From the NCBI RefSeq assembly GCF_000813745.1, contig NZ_JWLC01000012.1, positions 1 through 64,000 on the forward strand: a stretch of 64,000 nucleotides of DNA. The letters run 5' to 3'. Below are positions 51,901 through 61,407 of the stretch, in pieces (positions within the stretch are counted from its first letter, which is position 1; each line of letters opens with the position of its first letter). Origin of the DNA: Leisingera sp. ANG-M1. Its GTDB lineage: Bacteria > Pseudomonadota > Alphaproteobacteria > Rhodobacterales > Rhodobacteraceae. The translations under genes and the position numbers were made by a program. A model generated the notes under the pieces. That model saw only the letters and a list, made by a program, of their open reading frames with translations, had not been told where the DNA came from and made no database searches.

Positions 51901-52875
51901 ATGCGTTTTTTCACCCAGCGCAAACACTTTGCAGAGCTGACCGGGCAGCAGGTTCTGGCCCTGGCGATCTCCTCGGAAGAGGATGATGCGCGCATCTACC
52001 GCGGCTTTGCCGCACGGCTGCGGGCGGACTACCCCGCCAGCGCGGCGCTGTTCGACGGCATGGCAGCAGAAGAGGACGCGCACCGCGCCCAGCTGATTGC
52101 CCTGCATGAGGCGCGTTTCGGCCCGGCGATACCGCTGATCCGGCGCGAGCATGTGGCGGGGTTTTACGCCCGCCGCCCTGTTTGGCTGACGGAGAACCTG
52201 AGCCTGGACCGCATCCGCGACGAGGCCCGCGCGATGGAGCGTGACGCCGAGCGTTTCTACACCGCCGCCGCTGCCCGCACACAGGATGCCGCCACACGCA
52301 GGCTGCTGGGCGATCTGGCCGCGGCGGAAGCGGGCCACCAGGCCCGGGCCGGAGAACTTGAGGAGGCGCATCTGGACGACGGTACCCGTGCCGACGAGGA
52401 CAGGGCCGCCCACCGCCAGTTTGTGCTGACCTGGGTGCAGCCCGGCCTGGCGGGACTGATGGACGGCTCGGTCTCCACCCTGGCACCGATCTTTGCCACC
52501 GCATTTGCCACCCAGGACACCTGGACCACGTTTCTGGTCGGGGTGGCAGCCTCGGTCGGGGCCGGCATCTCGATGGGCTTCACCGAAGCCGCCTCGGACG
52601 ATGGTGAACTTTCTGGACGCGGCTCGCCGGTCAAGCGCGGCCTGGCCTCCGGCGTGATGACCACCGTGGGCGGTCTCGGCCACGCCCTGCCGTACCTGAT
52701 CCCCGAGTTCTGGACCGCCACCACGCTCGCCCTGCTGATTGTCTTTGTTGAGCTTTGGGCGATTGCCTGGATCCAGAACCGCTTTATGCAAACACCGTTC
52801 TGGCGCGCCACGATGCAAGTGGTGCTGGGCGGCGCCCTGGTGCTGGGCGCCGGCGCGCTCATCGGCAGCGGCTAG
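51901..52875 (+). CDS. mbfA: Membrane-bound ferritin-like iron exporter
   Basis: 324 residues. An N-terminal ferritin-like di-iron domain (about 15-150) with SSEEDDARIYRGFA and AAEEDAHRAQL supplying Glu and His ligands is joined to a C-terminal VIT1-like membrane part (from about 180: PGLAGLMDGSVSTLAPIFA, three to five segments). MbfA proteins export iron when it is plentiful and protect from peroxide; they are repressed by Irr at low iron, consistent with the box upstream. Confidence 0.9.
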   Translation: MRFFTQRKHFAELTGQQVLALAISSEEDDARIYRGFAARLRADYPASAALFDGMAAEEDAHRAQLIALHEARFGPAIPLIRREHVAGFYARRPVWLTENLSLDRIRDEARAMERDAERFYTAAAARTQDAATRRLLGDLAAAEAGHQARAGELEEAHLDDGTRADEDRAAHRQFVLTWVQPGLAGLMDGSVSTLAPIFATAFATQDTWTTFLVGVAASVGAGISMGFTEAASDDGELSGRGSPVKRGLASGVMTTVGGLGHALPYLIPEFWTATTLALLIVFVELWAIAWIQNRFMQTPFWRATMQVVLGGALVLGAGALIGSG

Positions 52876-52892
52876 TCACCGCGCCGGTGGCA

Positions 52893-53052
52893 CTCCCGCC
52901 CGCTCCGGAGCAGCCCAAGGCTGCCCTTCCCGGTTGGGCCCGGCAGCGCTGGCGCGCTGCAGATGGCGCCTGCGGACAGCACCGGGTCAGGGATGAGCAT
53001 GCTTCCCGGAAACCCTCCGGGTGGGCAGTCTGTTTTCCAGCGGGCGGAACTC
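52893..53052. repeat. Structured intergenic repeat, copy 5 (degenerate)
   Basis: CTCCCGC at 52893, then GTTGGGCCCGGCAGCGC and related hairpin sequence; the right end is poor (GCGGGCGGAACTCC). It occupies most of the 306-bp gap between mbfA and the pyruvyltransferase-like gene. The remaining bases to 53181 show nothing clear. Confidence 0.5.
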
Positions 53053-53181
53053 CGGCAGCGGCCGCAACCAGTCAGGCGGTCTCAGAACATATTTGCTCAT
53101 AAAGCGCTTCCCGGCAGCCTCCCTGCGCCGTGCACTGCACGGCGCCCCTGGCCCAAGCCGGCATTATGCATGGGGCATCAG

Positions 53182-53931
53182 TTAACCCAGGTTGCGCACC
53201 TTTTCGTAAAACGCCCGGTTGCGGGCCCGCGCATCTTCCAGCACCCCTTCCCGCGTTTCCGCCGCAGCGAGTTTGTCCGGCCAGTCCTGCGGACCGGCAA
53301 ACACCGGATTCTCCCGGAACTGGCGGAATTTGTCGCTAAAGGGCACCGACAGCACCCGGTGCCCCAGGCACATCGCCCAAAAGGTGCCGTGGTAGGAATT
53401 GGCCACCACGATCTCGCCGCTGGCGAGAAAGGCAAGCGCCTCCTCCATATCCGCCTGCCCATTGGTCAGTTCCGGGATCCCCGCCACCCGCGCCAAGCCG
53501 TCCGGCTTCTGCGTGTGGCTGAACAGCACAACTTCATGCTCCGGTTCCGCCTGGACCTCGAACAGCGGCGACATGGCGCTGGGGCAGGGCACAAACTCAC
53601 ACCCCGGAACATCCCAGTTCCGGGAGGACATCAAGGCGCAAATTCCCTGCAGGATATCAAATTCGATGCTGGCAGCCGCGGTGCGGCCGATACCGACGCC
53701 CCGGATCACCCGGTGCTTCGCCTCCGGCGTGCCGTAGATCACCGAATTCACGCAGTCCCCGAAAACCTGCCCGCCCCCGAGCACAGCCAGCCGGCTGGGC
53801 GGCGGGGTCTCGCTGAAGTCCAGAAAAGCGGTTTCACCAAACTGGAAATAGAGACCTGGCGAGCAGTACAGATCACCGGTGTTGCGGCCCTTGCGGCGGT
53901 GCTGAAAGACGGTATCTAGCATGGCCGGCAT
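53182..53931 (-). CDS. Polysaccharide pyruvyltransferase-like protein
   Basis: 249 residues. The C-terminal block VVANSYHGTFWAMCLGHRVLSVPFSDKF (from about residue 185) is characteristic of the CsaB/pyruvyltransferase family, which adds ketal pyruvate to surface sugars. GGGQVFGDCVNSVIYG near residue 50 recalls the N-terminal loop. Shorter than most members (about 300-380), so N-terminal sequence may be lost. Alternative start at 53922. Alone between two repeats, without other polysaccharide genes. Confidence 0.72.
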   Translation of the reverse strand: MPAMLDTVFQHRRKGRNTGDLYCSPGLYFQFGETAFLDFSETPPPSRLAVLGGGQVFGDCVNSVIYGTPEAKHRVIRGVGIGRTAAASIEFDILQGICALMSSRNWDVPGCEFVPCPSAMSPLFEVQAEPEHEVVLFSHTQKPDGLARVAGIPELTNGQADMEEALAFLASGEIVVANSYHGTFWAMCLGHRVLSVPFSDKFRQFRENPVFAGPQDWPDKLAAAETREGVLEDARARNRAFYEKVRNLG

Positions 53932-53969
53932 TTAAACCGCCACCCGCCCGAAAAGCCCGTATTTCCTGC

Positions 53970-54071
53970 CTCCCGCAAAGGCACTCCGCCGGCAGGGCCG
54001 CGCCGTGCGCAGCGCGGCGCCACGCCCAACTGTGAGGGGCATTCTCCAGAATGCCCATGAACAGGCGGGAG
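53970..54071. repeat. Structured intergenic repeat, copy 3
   Basis: CTCCCGC at 53970 and GCGGGAG ending 54071. Core GCCGCGC-CGTGCGCA-GCGCGGC then GCCACGCCCAAC, and a hairpin GGCATTCT-CC-AGAATGCC near 54038-54055. Lies between the pyruvyltransferase-like and AEC genes. Confidence 0.65.
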
Positions 54072-54131
54072 TACCCCCTCGCCTTGAAATCAGCCTTTGC
54101 CAATTGGTCAATTCAGGTTACCAATCCGCCA

Positions 54132-55055
54132 ATGGCCGAGATTTTCTTCCGCACCCTGCCCTTCTTTGCAATCATCGCCCTCGGCTACGGCGCCGGGCGC
54201 AGCCGGTTCTTTACCGAAGAGGCCACCGCCTATCTCACCAAATTCGTCTTCTACTTTCCGCTCTCGGCAATGATCTTCCGCTTTGCCGCAAACCTCTCCT
54301 TTGCCGAAGTCTTCGACCCGGCGCTGATCCTCGGCTATCTGGCCGGCACGCTGGCGGTCTACCTGCTGGTATCCGCCGTCGCCATGATCCGCAGGCTGGA
54401 CATGCAGACCGCAGCAGTCGAGGCGCAATGCGCGGCGATCGGCAACGTCGGTTTCCTCGGCCTGCCGATGATGGCAACCCTGTTCGGGCCCGCGTCAGTG
54501 GCGCCGATGATGCTGGTGCTGAGCGTGGACCTGGTGGTGTTCTCCTCACTGATCGTCATCCTGATCAATGCAGGCCGCGGTCAAGGCCCCGGGCTGGGGA
54601 CGCTGAAACTGGTCGGGCTGGGCCTGCTCAAGAACCCGATGATACTGGCAATTTGCGCAGGCCTCGCCTGGTCGGCGTCAGAGCTCCGGCTTCCGGTGCC
54701 GGTGAATGACTTCCTCACCCTGCTCGGTGCAGCCGCCACGCCCGGCGCGCTGTTTGCCATCGGTGCCTCGCTCGCCTCGAAATCCGCCGAGCGGCTGCAG
54801 GTCGCAGGCTGGCTCAGCTTTGCCAAGCTGGTGCTGCACCCGGCCTGCGTCGCCCTCGGCGTGCTGTGGCTGATGCCGGTGGCGCCGTATTCCGCAGCCA
54901 TCGCAATTGCAGCAGCCGCACTGCCGGTCGCAGGCAATGTCTACATGCTGGCGCAGCATTACGGCGTCGCGCCGCAGCGGGTCTCGGCCGCCATCCTGAT
55001 TTCCACATTACTGTCGATCGCCACCGTTCCTGCCGTCATCGCCTGGGTTTCCTGA
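54132..55055 (+). CDS. AEC family transporter (auxin efflux carrier-like)
   Basis: 307 residues, about ten hydrophobic segments arranged as two five-helix halves (1-150 and 165-300), the AEC/PIN-like fold. Members move malonate, malate or other small organic acids. ATG 54132 (MAEIFFRTLPF) chosen. An upstream in-frame start (54051) would fall inside repeat copy 3. Confidence 0.85.
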   Translation: MAEIFFRTLPFFAIIALGYGAGRSRFFTEEATAYLTKFVFYFPLSAMIFRFAANLSFAEVFDPALILGYLAGTLAVYLLVSAVAMIRRLDMQTAAVEAQCAAIGNVGFLGLPMMATLFGPASVAPMMLVLSVDLVVFSSLIVILINAGRGQGPGLGTLKLVGLGLLKNPMILAICAGLAWSASELRLPVPVNDFLTLLGAAATPGALFAIGASLASKSAERLQVAGWLSFAKLVLHPACVALGVLWLMPVAPYSAAIAIAAAALPVAGNVYMLAQHYGVAPQRVSAAILISTLLSIATVPAVIAWVS

Positions 55056-55080
55056 CTGAGGCCTGCACAACCCGGGAAGG

Positions 55081-55211
55081 CTCCCGCGCCCGCAGGACGC
55101 CCTGACTGGCGTCAGCGCGTCCTTGGCGGCCTTGGGCCCGGCCCGGCGCTGTGCGCCGGGCCGGGCCCAAGGGGAGCGGAGCATGCCCCATGCTCCGGCC
55201 ACAGGCGGGAG
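55081..55211. repeat. Structured intergenic repeat, copy 4
   Basis: CTCCCGC at 55081 and GCGGGAG ending 55211. Contains nested hairpins: GGACGCCCTGACTGGCGTC region, CTTGGGCCCGGCCCGGCG / CGCCGGGCCGGGCCCAAG around 55128-55171, and GGAGCATG-CCC-CATGCTCC at 55179-55197. Lies in the 296-bp gap before fghA. Confidence 0.7.
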
Positions 55212-55351
55212 CCATTCCTTGCCTGGGCCGCGGATGTTTGCGATTTCGCAAGCCTTCTGCCGCAAAAACAGGCATTGCCGCCGCCCGCCCGCTGGACGCT
55301 GCCGCGATCAGCCGTTAGCGATAGGGCTAACAGATTCAAGGAGCCTCACGC

Positions 55352-56185
55352 ATGGAAACCGTTTCCGAGAACCGCGCCTTTGGCGGCACCCAGGGCGTCT
55401 ACAAGCACGCCAGCAGCGCCACCGGCTGCGACATGACCTTTGGCCTGTTCCTGCCGGAAGAGGCCCAGGACGGCCCGGTGCCGGTGCTGTGGTACCTCTC
55501 GGGCCTCACCTGCACCCATGAAAACGCCATGACCAAGGCAGGCGCCCAGGCCTGGTGCGCCGAGCAGGGCATCGCCATTGTTTTCCCCGACACCAGCCCC
55601 CGCGGCGAAGGCGTCGCTAACGATGACGCCTACGACCTGGGCCAGGGCGCGGGCTTCTATGTAAACGCCACCCAGGAACCTTGGGCGCCGCATTTCCGCA
55701 TGTGGGACTACGTGGCCGAGGAGCTGCCCGCACTGCTGGGTGAAAAATTCGCCATCGACCTGGACCGTCAGGCAATCACCGGCCACTCGATGGGCGGCCA
55801 TGGCGCACTGACCTTGGCGATGAACCTGCCGGGCCGTTACAAGTCGGTTTCTGCCTTTGCGCCGATCTCCAACCCGACCGCATCGGACTGGGGCCGCAAG
55901 CAGCTGAGCGCCTATCTGGGCGACGATGAAGCGGCCTGGGCCAAGCATGACGCCACCCTCTTGATGCGCGAGAAAGGCTTTGACGGCCCGATCCTGATCG
56001 ACACCGGCACCTCGGACCAGTTCATCGACCTGCTGAAGCCCGAAGCGCTGGCCCACGCCGCGGCCGAGCGCCGCCAGCAGGCCGTCCTGCGGATGCAGCC
56101 GGGCTACGACCACAGCTATTTCTTCGTGTCGACCTTCATGGAGGAGCACGTCTCCTTCCACGCCGACGCACTGTACCAGAGCTAA
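55352..56185 (+). CDS. fghA: S-formylglutathione hydrolase
   Basis: 277 residues, esterase D family. Catalytic Ser in GHSMGGHGALT (about 147), Asp in TGTSDQFID (about 220) and His in PGYDHSYFF (about 255). Splits S-formylglutathione to formate and glutathione, the second step of glutathione-dependent formaldehyde oxidation. It serves the formaldehyde made by Tdm and Dmm. Followed by sthA after 18 bp. Confidence 0.93.
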   Translation: METVSENRAFGGTQGVYKHASSATGCDMTFGLFLPEEAQDGPVPVLWYLSGLTCTHENAMTKAGAQAWCAEQGIAIVFPDTSPRGEGVANDDAYDLGQGAGFYVNATQEPWAPHFRMWDYVAEELPALLGEKFAIDLDRQAITGHSMGGHGALTLAMNLPGRYKSVSAFAPISNPTASDWGRKQLSAYLGDDEAAWAKHDATLLMREKGFDGPILIDTGTSDQFIDLLKPEALAHAAAERRQQAVLRMQPGYDHSYFFVSTFMEEHVSFHADALYQS

Positions 56186-56203
56186 GAGACAAAGGACGCG
56201 GCC

Positions 56204-57700
56204 ATGAGTGACGAATTTGATTATGACCTGATCATCATCGGTTCCGGCCCCTCGGGCCGCGCCGCCGCCATCCAGGCGGGCAAACTGCACCGCCGGGTGC
56301 TGGTGATCGACCGCAAGGACCGGCTCGGGGGCGTGTCGGTGCACACCGGCACCATCCCGTCGAAAACCCTGCGCGAGACCGTGCTGAACCTGTCGGGCTG
56401 GCGCGAGCGCTCCTTCTACGGCCGCTCCTACCGGGTCAAGGATGACATCCTTGCCGAGGACCTGAAGGCGCGCCTGCACAAGACCCTGGACCACGAGGTC
56501 GATGTGCTGGAGCATCAGTTCAACCGCAACCACGTGGACACCCTGCTGGGCCTGGCCAAATTCGTTGGCCCGAACGAGGTAGAGGTCGCGACTGAGGCCG
56601 GCGAAACCACCCGGCTGACGGCGGAGAAATTCCTGATTTCCACCGGCACCAAGACCTACCGGCCGGACTACGTGCCCTTCAACGGCTCCACCATCGTTGA
56701 CGGCGACGAGTTCCTCGAGATGGCGGAAATCCCGCGTTCGCTGGTGGTCATCGGCGCCGGCGTCATCGGGGTGGAATATGCCACCATGTTCTCCGCCCTC
56801 GATGTGCGCGTCACCCTGATCGAGCCGCGCGAGACCTTCCTCGACTTCATCGACAAGACCCTGATCCAGGAATTCACCCATCAGATCCGCGAAAACGGTG
56901 TCGACCTGCGGCTGGGCTCGGCAGTGGAAAACATCGAAGACGCGGGCGAACATGTCGAGGTCACCCTGGCCAACGGCCGCCATGTGCGCGCCGAAATGCT
57001 GCTGTTTGCGGCCGGCCGCATGGGCGCCACCGGCGCCTTGAACCTCGAGGCTACCGGGCTGAAGACCGACCACCGCGGCCGCCTCAGCGTGGATCGAAAG
57101 ACCTACCAGACCGAAGTGCCGCATATCTATGCCACCGGCGATGTGATCGGCCACCCGTCGCTGGCCTCCACCTCGCTGCAGCAGGGCCGGGTTGCTGCCT
57201 GCCACGCGCTTGACACCCCCACCATGCCGGAAAGCCCCTGGTATCCTTACGGCATCTATTCGGTGCCGGAAATGTCCACCTGCGGCATGTCCGAGGAGGA
57301 GCTGAAAGAGCGCGGCATCCCCTACGAAGTCGGCGAAGCACGCTTCCGCGAGACCTCGCGCGGCCACATCATGGGGCTGGAGCACGGTATGCTGAAGATG
57401 CTCTTGTCCTTGAAAACCCGCCGGGTGCTGGGCGTGCAAATCGTCGGCGAAGGCGCCACCGAGCTGATCCACATCGGCCAGGCGGTGATGAACCTGCAAG
57501 GAACCGTGGACTACTTCGTGCAGAACACCTTCAACTACCCGACTCTGGCAGAGGCCTATAAGGTTGCCGGGCTGGACGCCTTCAACCGGATGCCGATCCC
57601 GGAAGAATTCAAGGTGAAAAAACCGTCCCGCAAGGCCAAGGCCAAACCTGCACCCAAGGCGGAAAAACCGGCTGAGGCAGAACAGAAGGCGGCCGAGTGA
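56204..57700 (+). CDS. sthA: Soluble NAD(P) transhydrogenase, Si-specific
   Basis: 498 residues of the pyridine nucleotide-disulfide oxidoreductase fold. FAD motif [14 protein letters not shown] near residue 13; the redox Cys pair is absent: [17 protein letters not shown] has Ser where many relatives have Cys, as suits a transhydrogenase. The second dinucleotide site [16 protein letters not shown] is near 185. Balances NADPH and NADH. The C-terminal 30 residues are a Lys/Ala/Pro-rich tail absent from the core family. It may use reducing power from formaldehyde oxidation encoded next door. Confidence 0.9.
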   Translation: MSDEFDYDLIIIGSGPSGRAAAIQAGKLHRRVLVIDRKDRLGGVSVHTGTIPSKTLRETVLNLSGWRERSFYGRSYRVKDDILAEDLKARLHKTLDHEVDVLEHQFNRNHVDTLLGLAKFVGPNEVEVATEAGETTRLTAEKFLISTGTKTYRPDYVPFNGSTIVDGDEFLEMAEIPRSLVVIGAGVIGVEYATMFSALDVRVTLIEPRETFLDFIDKTLIQEFTHQIRENGVDLRLGSAVENIEDAGEHVEVTLANGRHVRAEMLLFAAGRMGATGALNLEATGLKTDHRGRLSVDRKTYQTEVPHIYATGDVIGHPSLASTSLQQGRVAACHALDTPTMPESPWYPYGIYSVPEMSTCGMSEEELKERGIPYEVGEARFRETSRGHIMGLEHGMLKMLLSLKTRRVLGVQIVGEGATELIHIGQAVMNLQGTVDYFVQNTFNYPTLAEAYKVAGLDAFNRMPIPEEFKVKKPSRKAKAKPAPKAEKPAEAEQKAAE

Positions 57701-58155
57701 CCGCGCTCTACATCGACGCTGACGCCTGCCCGGTCAAGCAGGAGGCCGAGCGGGTCGCCACCCGCCACGGGCTGCGCATGTTTGTGGTCTCTAACGGCGG
57801 CTTGCGGCCTTCGCAGAACCCGCTGGTGGAAACCGTGATCGTGGCTGAGGGCGCCGATGTGGCCGATATGTGGATCGCAGAGCGCTGCGGGCCAGGCGAT
57901 GTGGTGGTGACGGGCGACATCCCGCTGGCCGCCAAATGCATCGAGGCCGGTGCCCGGGTGCTGCGCCACAACGGCGAGCGCTTCACTGAGGCCAACATCG
58001 GCCAGCAGCTGGCAATGCGCGACCTGATGGCCGATCTGCGCGCCGCCAACCCTTTGGGGGTTCAGGGCGGCGGCAAGGGCTTCACCAAGGCCGACCGTTC
58101 GCGGTTTCTCGATGCGCTGGAGCGGGAGCTCAGGGCAGCCAAGGCAGGCCGCTAG
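57697..58155 (+). CDS. YaiI/YqxD (DUF188) family protein
   Basis: 152 residues. [17 protein letters not shown] and [29 protein letters not shown] are the family hallmarks, with conserved Asp residues in a PIN-like fold. Activity unknown. GTG start overlaps the sthA stop (GTGA), so translation is coupled. Confidence 0.9.
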   Translation: MTALYIDADACPVKQEAERVATRHGLRMFVVSNGGLRPSQNPLVETVIVAEGADVADMWIAERCGPGDVVVTGDIPLAAKCIEAGARVLRHNGERFTEANIGQQLAMRDLMADLRAANPLGVQGGGKGFTKADRSRFLDALERELRAAKAGR

Positions 58156-58490
58156 CCCATAGCGGCCTTCAGCGGCGCCAGATCCCCTTCCAGCACCGGC
58201 CGCAGGAAAGTCCGGTCATAGCGGCGGACGATACTGTTCTGCCTGGCGAATTCAAAGGCAGCCAGACAATCCGCATCCTCGAAACTCCGGGCCCGGTAGT
58301 CCTCATAGGCGGCCAGCGACGGGAAGGAAAACAGCGCCACCGCCAGGTCATTGGCGCTTTCATGCGGCAGGAAATAGCCGTGATGGGTGCCGCCAAAGCG
58401 CTCCACCAGCGGGATCCAGGCCTTGGCGTAAATCTCGAAGGCATCTACTTTGTCCGGATCAATTTCATAGGTGATGTAGCAGGTTATCAT
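58152..58490 (-). CDS. NIPSNAP family protein
   Basis: 112 residues, dimeric alpha/beta-barrel like. [25 protein letters not shown] and [12 protein letters not shown] are typical. Cytoplasmic, function unknown. ATG 58490 chosen over the longer frame. Convergent with the YaiI-like gene, overlapping it by four bases at the stops. Confidence 0.85.
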   Translation of the reverse strand: MITCYITYEIDPDKVDAFEIYAKAWIPLVERFGGTHHGYFLPHESANDLAVALFSFPSLAAYEDYRARSFEDADCLAAFEFARQNSIVRRYDRTFLRPVLEGDLAPLKAAMG

Positions 58491-58835
58491 TGCACGGCTT
58501 TCTTTCTGATTTCCCCGGAAGGCTAGGCAAACCGCCTGGCAATTCCCAATGAGATTGTGTGATCCGCCATTCACAAAAGCCGATGCCCTGCCGACGCGCT
58601 GCATCTTGCCCTCGGACTGGCGCGTTCAGGGCGGACCCTGCCCAGAAGCGGTTCTAAGCAAGGAAGCCTGCCAACAGTCAGAAACACTGTCTAAGAGTTC
58701 AGCGTTGAAGAATTCCTGTTAAGAATTTTGCCCGGAAAATTCACAATTTTCCGCCCCCCGCCCCATTGCCAGCCCCAGTCATTTACGCCACTGATCCTCC
58801 ATACACCCCACGATTGATCCCGGCGGAACCCTCTG
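58491..58835. other. Divergent intergenic region with GGAAAATT palindrome
   Basis: 345 bp without a gene. A palindrome CGGAAAATT-CAC-AATTTTCCG lies at 58733-58753, related to the one at 47500-47521. Otherwise only likely promoters of the NIPSNAP and DMT genes. Confidence 0.5.
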
Positions 58836-59795
58836 ATGAACACGCAGGCGCAGGTCAATATCTTCGGGCTGCTGGCGGCGGCCGGAGCCGGCGTGGCCTT
58901 CTCTGTCATCGACATGATTTTCAAGTTCCTGTCCGGCGACTACCCACTGTATGAAGTCGTGCTGTTCCGCTCTGTTGTGGCGATGATTGTCATGCTCGCC
59001 GTGATTGTTCCGCTCGAGGGCGGCTACAGCCGCCTGCGCACCCATCAGCCGAAACTGCACCTGCTGCGCTGCTGCGCGGTTCTGTTTGCTAACCTCTGTT
59101 TCTTCACTGGCCTCGCCATCCTGCCCCTCGCTGAGGCCGTCGCCATTGCCTTTGCCACCCCGCTGATCGTCACCACCCTGTCGGCGCTGTTCCTAGGCGA
59201 GCGCCCCGGCCCCTGGCGCTGGGGTGCGGTCTGCGCGGGTTTCCTGGGCGTTCTGATCATCATGCGCCCCGGCCCCGGCACCTTCCAGGCCGCCGCGCTG
59301 CTGCCCTTTTTCGGCGCCTGCGGCTATGCCACCCTGCATGTGCTGACCCGCCGCGCAGGCAGTTCGGAAAGCGGCGCAACCCTCGCGTTCTATCCGATGC
59401 TGGGCTTTCTGATCGTCAGCGCCCTGGCCGGCCTCATGTTCGGCGACGGGCGGTACGAAGGCAGCGGCGCCGCACTTGATTTCATCCTGCGCGCCTGGAT
59501 CTGGCCCGCGCCGCAGGACTGGCCCTATCTGATCGGGGTGGGCCTGGCGGGCTCCGTCGGCGGCTACCTGGTCAGCCAGGCCTACCGCCTGAATGAAGCC
59601 GCCCTTGCCGCGCCGTTCGAATACATCGCCATGCCGATGTCGGTGATCTGGGGCGTTCTGATCTTCAACGAATGGCCGGATCCCGCGGTCTGGGCCGGCA
59701 GCAGCCTGATCATCGCCTCCGGCCTCGTCTCGGTGTGGCGCGAAACCCGCCGCAAGCATCCCCCCTCCCGCCCCCGGCCGCGGGCAGCTGGATAA
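58836..59795 (+). CDS. DMT superfamily (EamA) transporter
   Basis: 319 residues with ten hydrophobic helices in two EamA repeats (about 8-140 and 155-290); the second ends EYIAMPMSVIWGVLIFNEWPD, a family mark. Efflux of amino acids or other metabolites is typical. 19 bp before the HAD gene on the same strand. Confidence 0.87.
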   Translation: MNTQAQVNIFGLLAAAGAGVAFSVIDMIFKFLSGDYPLYEVVLFRSVVAMIVMLAVIVPLEGGYSRLRTHQPKLHLLRCCAVLFANLCFFTGLAILPLAEAVAIAFATPLIVTTLSALFLGERPGPWRWGAVCAGFLGVLIIMRPGPGTFQAAALLPFFGACGYATLHVLTRRAGSSESGATLAFYPMLGFLIVSALAGLMFGDGRYEGSGAALDFILRAWIWPAPQDWPYLIGVGLAGSVGGYLVSQAYRLNEAALAAPFEYIAMPMSVIWGVLIFNEWPDPAVWAGSSLIIASGLVSVWRETRRKHPPSRPRPRAAG

Positions 59796-59814
59796 ACAGG
59801 AAGGAAACCATCCG

Positions 59815-60435
59815 ATGCCTATCGACGCTGTCGTTTTCGACATTGGCCGCGTGCTGATCGAATGGGAGCCCGAGCGTTTCTATGACAGCCGGATCGGAGA
59901 AACCCGCCGCAGGCAGCTGTTCGAGGAGGTGCCCCTGCACGCCGTCAATCTGGAGATCGACCGCGGCGCGCCCTTCCAGGCTTCTGTCTATGCCTTGGCA
60001 GATCAGCACCCGCAGTGGAGCGAAGAAATCCGCTGGTGGCACGACTGCTGGCTGCAGATGGTGCAGCGGGAGATCCCGCACTCTCTCCGTCTGATGCAAG
60101 CACTGCAGGCCAAGGGCCTGCCGGTCTTCGCACTCAGCAATTTCGGCGCCGAAACTTTTGAGATCGCTTGCGCGGCCTATCCTTTCCTGCGTGGCTTTGA
60201 CCACACATGCGTCTCTGCGCATCTGAAATGCATCAAGCCAGAGCCGGAAATCTATGCCATTCTGGAACGCGGAACCGGAGCGGCGCCGGACAGGCTTTTG
60301 TTCACCGACGACCGCCCGGAGAACATCGAAGCCGCCCGGATACGCGGCTGGCAGACCCATCTTTTCACCGCTCCCGCCGCCTTTGCTGCGCGGCTGGTGC
60401 AGGAGGGGCTGCTAACAGAACAAGAGGCCGCCTGA
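59815..60435 (+). CDS. HAD-superfamily hydrolase (YihX-like)
   Basis: 206 residues. Motif I VFDIGRVLIEW (nucleophile Asp near residue 8), motif II FALSNFG near 105, motif III KCIKPEPEIY near 138, motif IV FTDDRPENIEAA near 160. Related to sugar phosphatases such as YihX. Probably cotranscribed with neighbours. Confidence 0.88.
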   Translation: MPIDAVVFDIGRVLIEWEPERFYDSRIGETRRRQLFEEVPLHAVNLEIDRGAPFQASVYALADQHPQWSEEIRWWHDCWLQMVQREIPHSLRLMQALQAKGLPVFALSNFGAETFEIACAAYPFLRGFDHTCVSAHLKCIKPEPEIYAILERGTGAAPDRLLFTDDRPENIEAARIRGWQTHLFTAPAAFAARLVQEGLLTEQEAA

Positions 60436-60489
60436 AGCGGCACCAAGGGCTGCCCTGAACGGCCCGTAGCGGAGGCAAAGGCGCAAGAC

Positions 60490-61407
60490 ATGAGTATTCC
60501 TTTCATCAGTTTCGACGCGGGCGAGGCCGTTCTGGACTGGATCAGCTTCACGCGGGCCCTGGCCCAAGGCCATGATCTGCCCAAGGCAGAGATCGGCGAC
60601 ACCTTCCTCTATCGCGGTCCCGACACCCTGCTCAGCCGCTCTGCCTGGATCGACGGCATGGGAATTGCGGTGAAGTCGGCCACCATTTTCCCTGGCAACC
60701 CCGATACCGGCAAGCCGATGATCAACGGTGCAGTCTGCCTCTACTCCGATTTGGACGGCACGCCCGAGGCGCTGGTGGATTTCCACCTGGTGACCAAGTG
60801 GAAGACTGCGGGCGACAGCCTGCTCGGCGCACTTCGGCTAGCCCGCCCGGACGCCCGCGAGATCCTGATCGTCGGTGCAGGCACTGTCGGCGCCTCGCTG
60901 ATCGAGGCTTTCTCTGCGGGCTTCCCGCAAGCGCAGATCCGGGTCTGGAACCGAACCGGTGCCAAGGCCGAAGAGCTCTGCGCCCAGTACCCCGGCACCA
61001 AGGCCGCGCCGGAACTGGAAAGCGCAGTGCGCACCGCAGATATCATCGTCACCTGCACAATGTCTTCTGAGCCCGTGATCAAAGGGGACTGGCTGCGCCC
61101 CGGCCAGCACCTCAACATGATCGGCGCCTACCGCCCCGACATGCGCGAAGCCGACGACGCAGCGCTGAGGCGCGCGCAGATCTTCTGCGACAGCTTCGAC
61201 ACCACGCTTGACCATATCGGCGAGTTCAAGATCCCGCTGGCCGATGGCACCATCCAGCGCAGCGACGTGCTGGCCGATTTCTATGCGCTTGAAAACTTCC
61301 CCGCCTATGATCCAGGCAAGATCACCCTGTTCAAAAACGGCGGCGGCGCCCATCTCGACCTGATGACCAGCCATCACGTCCTGCAAAAGTGGAAGGAAAA
61401 CGCATGA
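60490..61407 (+). CDS. Ornithine cyclodeaminase/mu-crystallin family protein
   Basis: 305 residues. NAD-binding motif GAGTVGASLIEAFSAG near 125; HLVTKWKTAGDSLLGALRLA near 98 holds the conserved Lys/Thr. Members are ornithine cyclodeaminases, imine reductases or ketimine reductases, and the exact substrate cannot be told. ATGA overlap with the alpha/beta hydrolase gene. Confidence 0.85.
   Translation: MSIPFISFDAGEAVLDWISFTRALAQGHDLPKAEIGDTFLYRGPDTLLSRSAWIDGMGIAVKSATIFPGNPDTGKPMINGAVCLYSDLDGTPEALVDFHLVTKWKTAGDSLLGALRLARPDAREILIVGAGTVGASLIEAFSAGFPQAQIRVWNRTGAKAEELCAQYPGTKAAPELESAVRTADIIVTCTMSSEPVIKGDWLRPGQHLNMIGAYRPDMREADDAALRRAQIFCDSFDTTLDHIGEFKIPLADGTIQRSDVLADFYALENFPAYDPGKITLFKNGGGAHLDLMTSHHVLQKWKENA

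Noticed and set aside
55346-57499. Long minus-strand open frame of 717 codons
   Set aside because: Antisense of fghA and sthA, both clear genes by motif and length.
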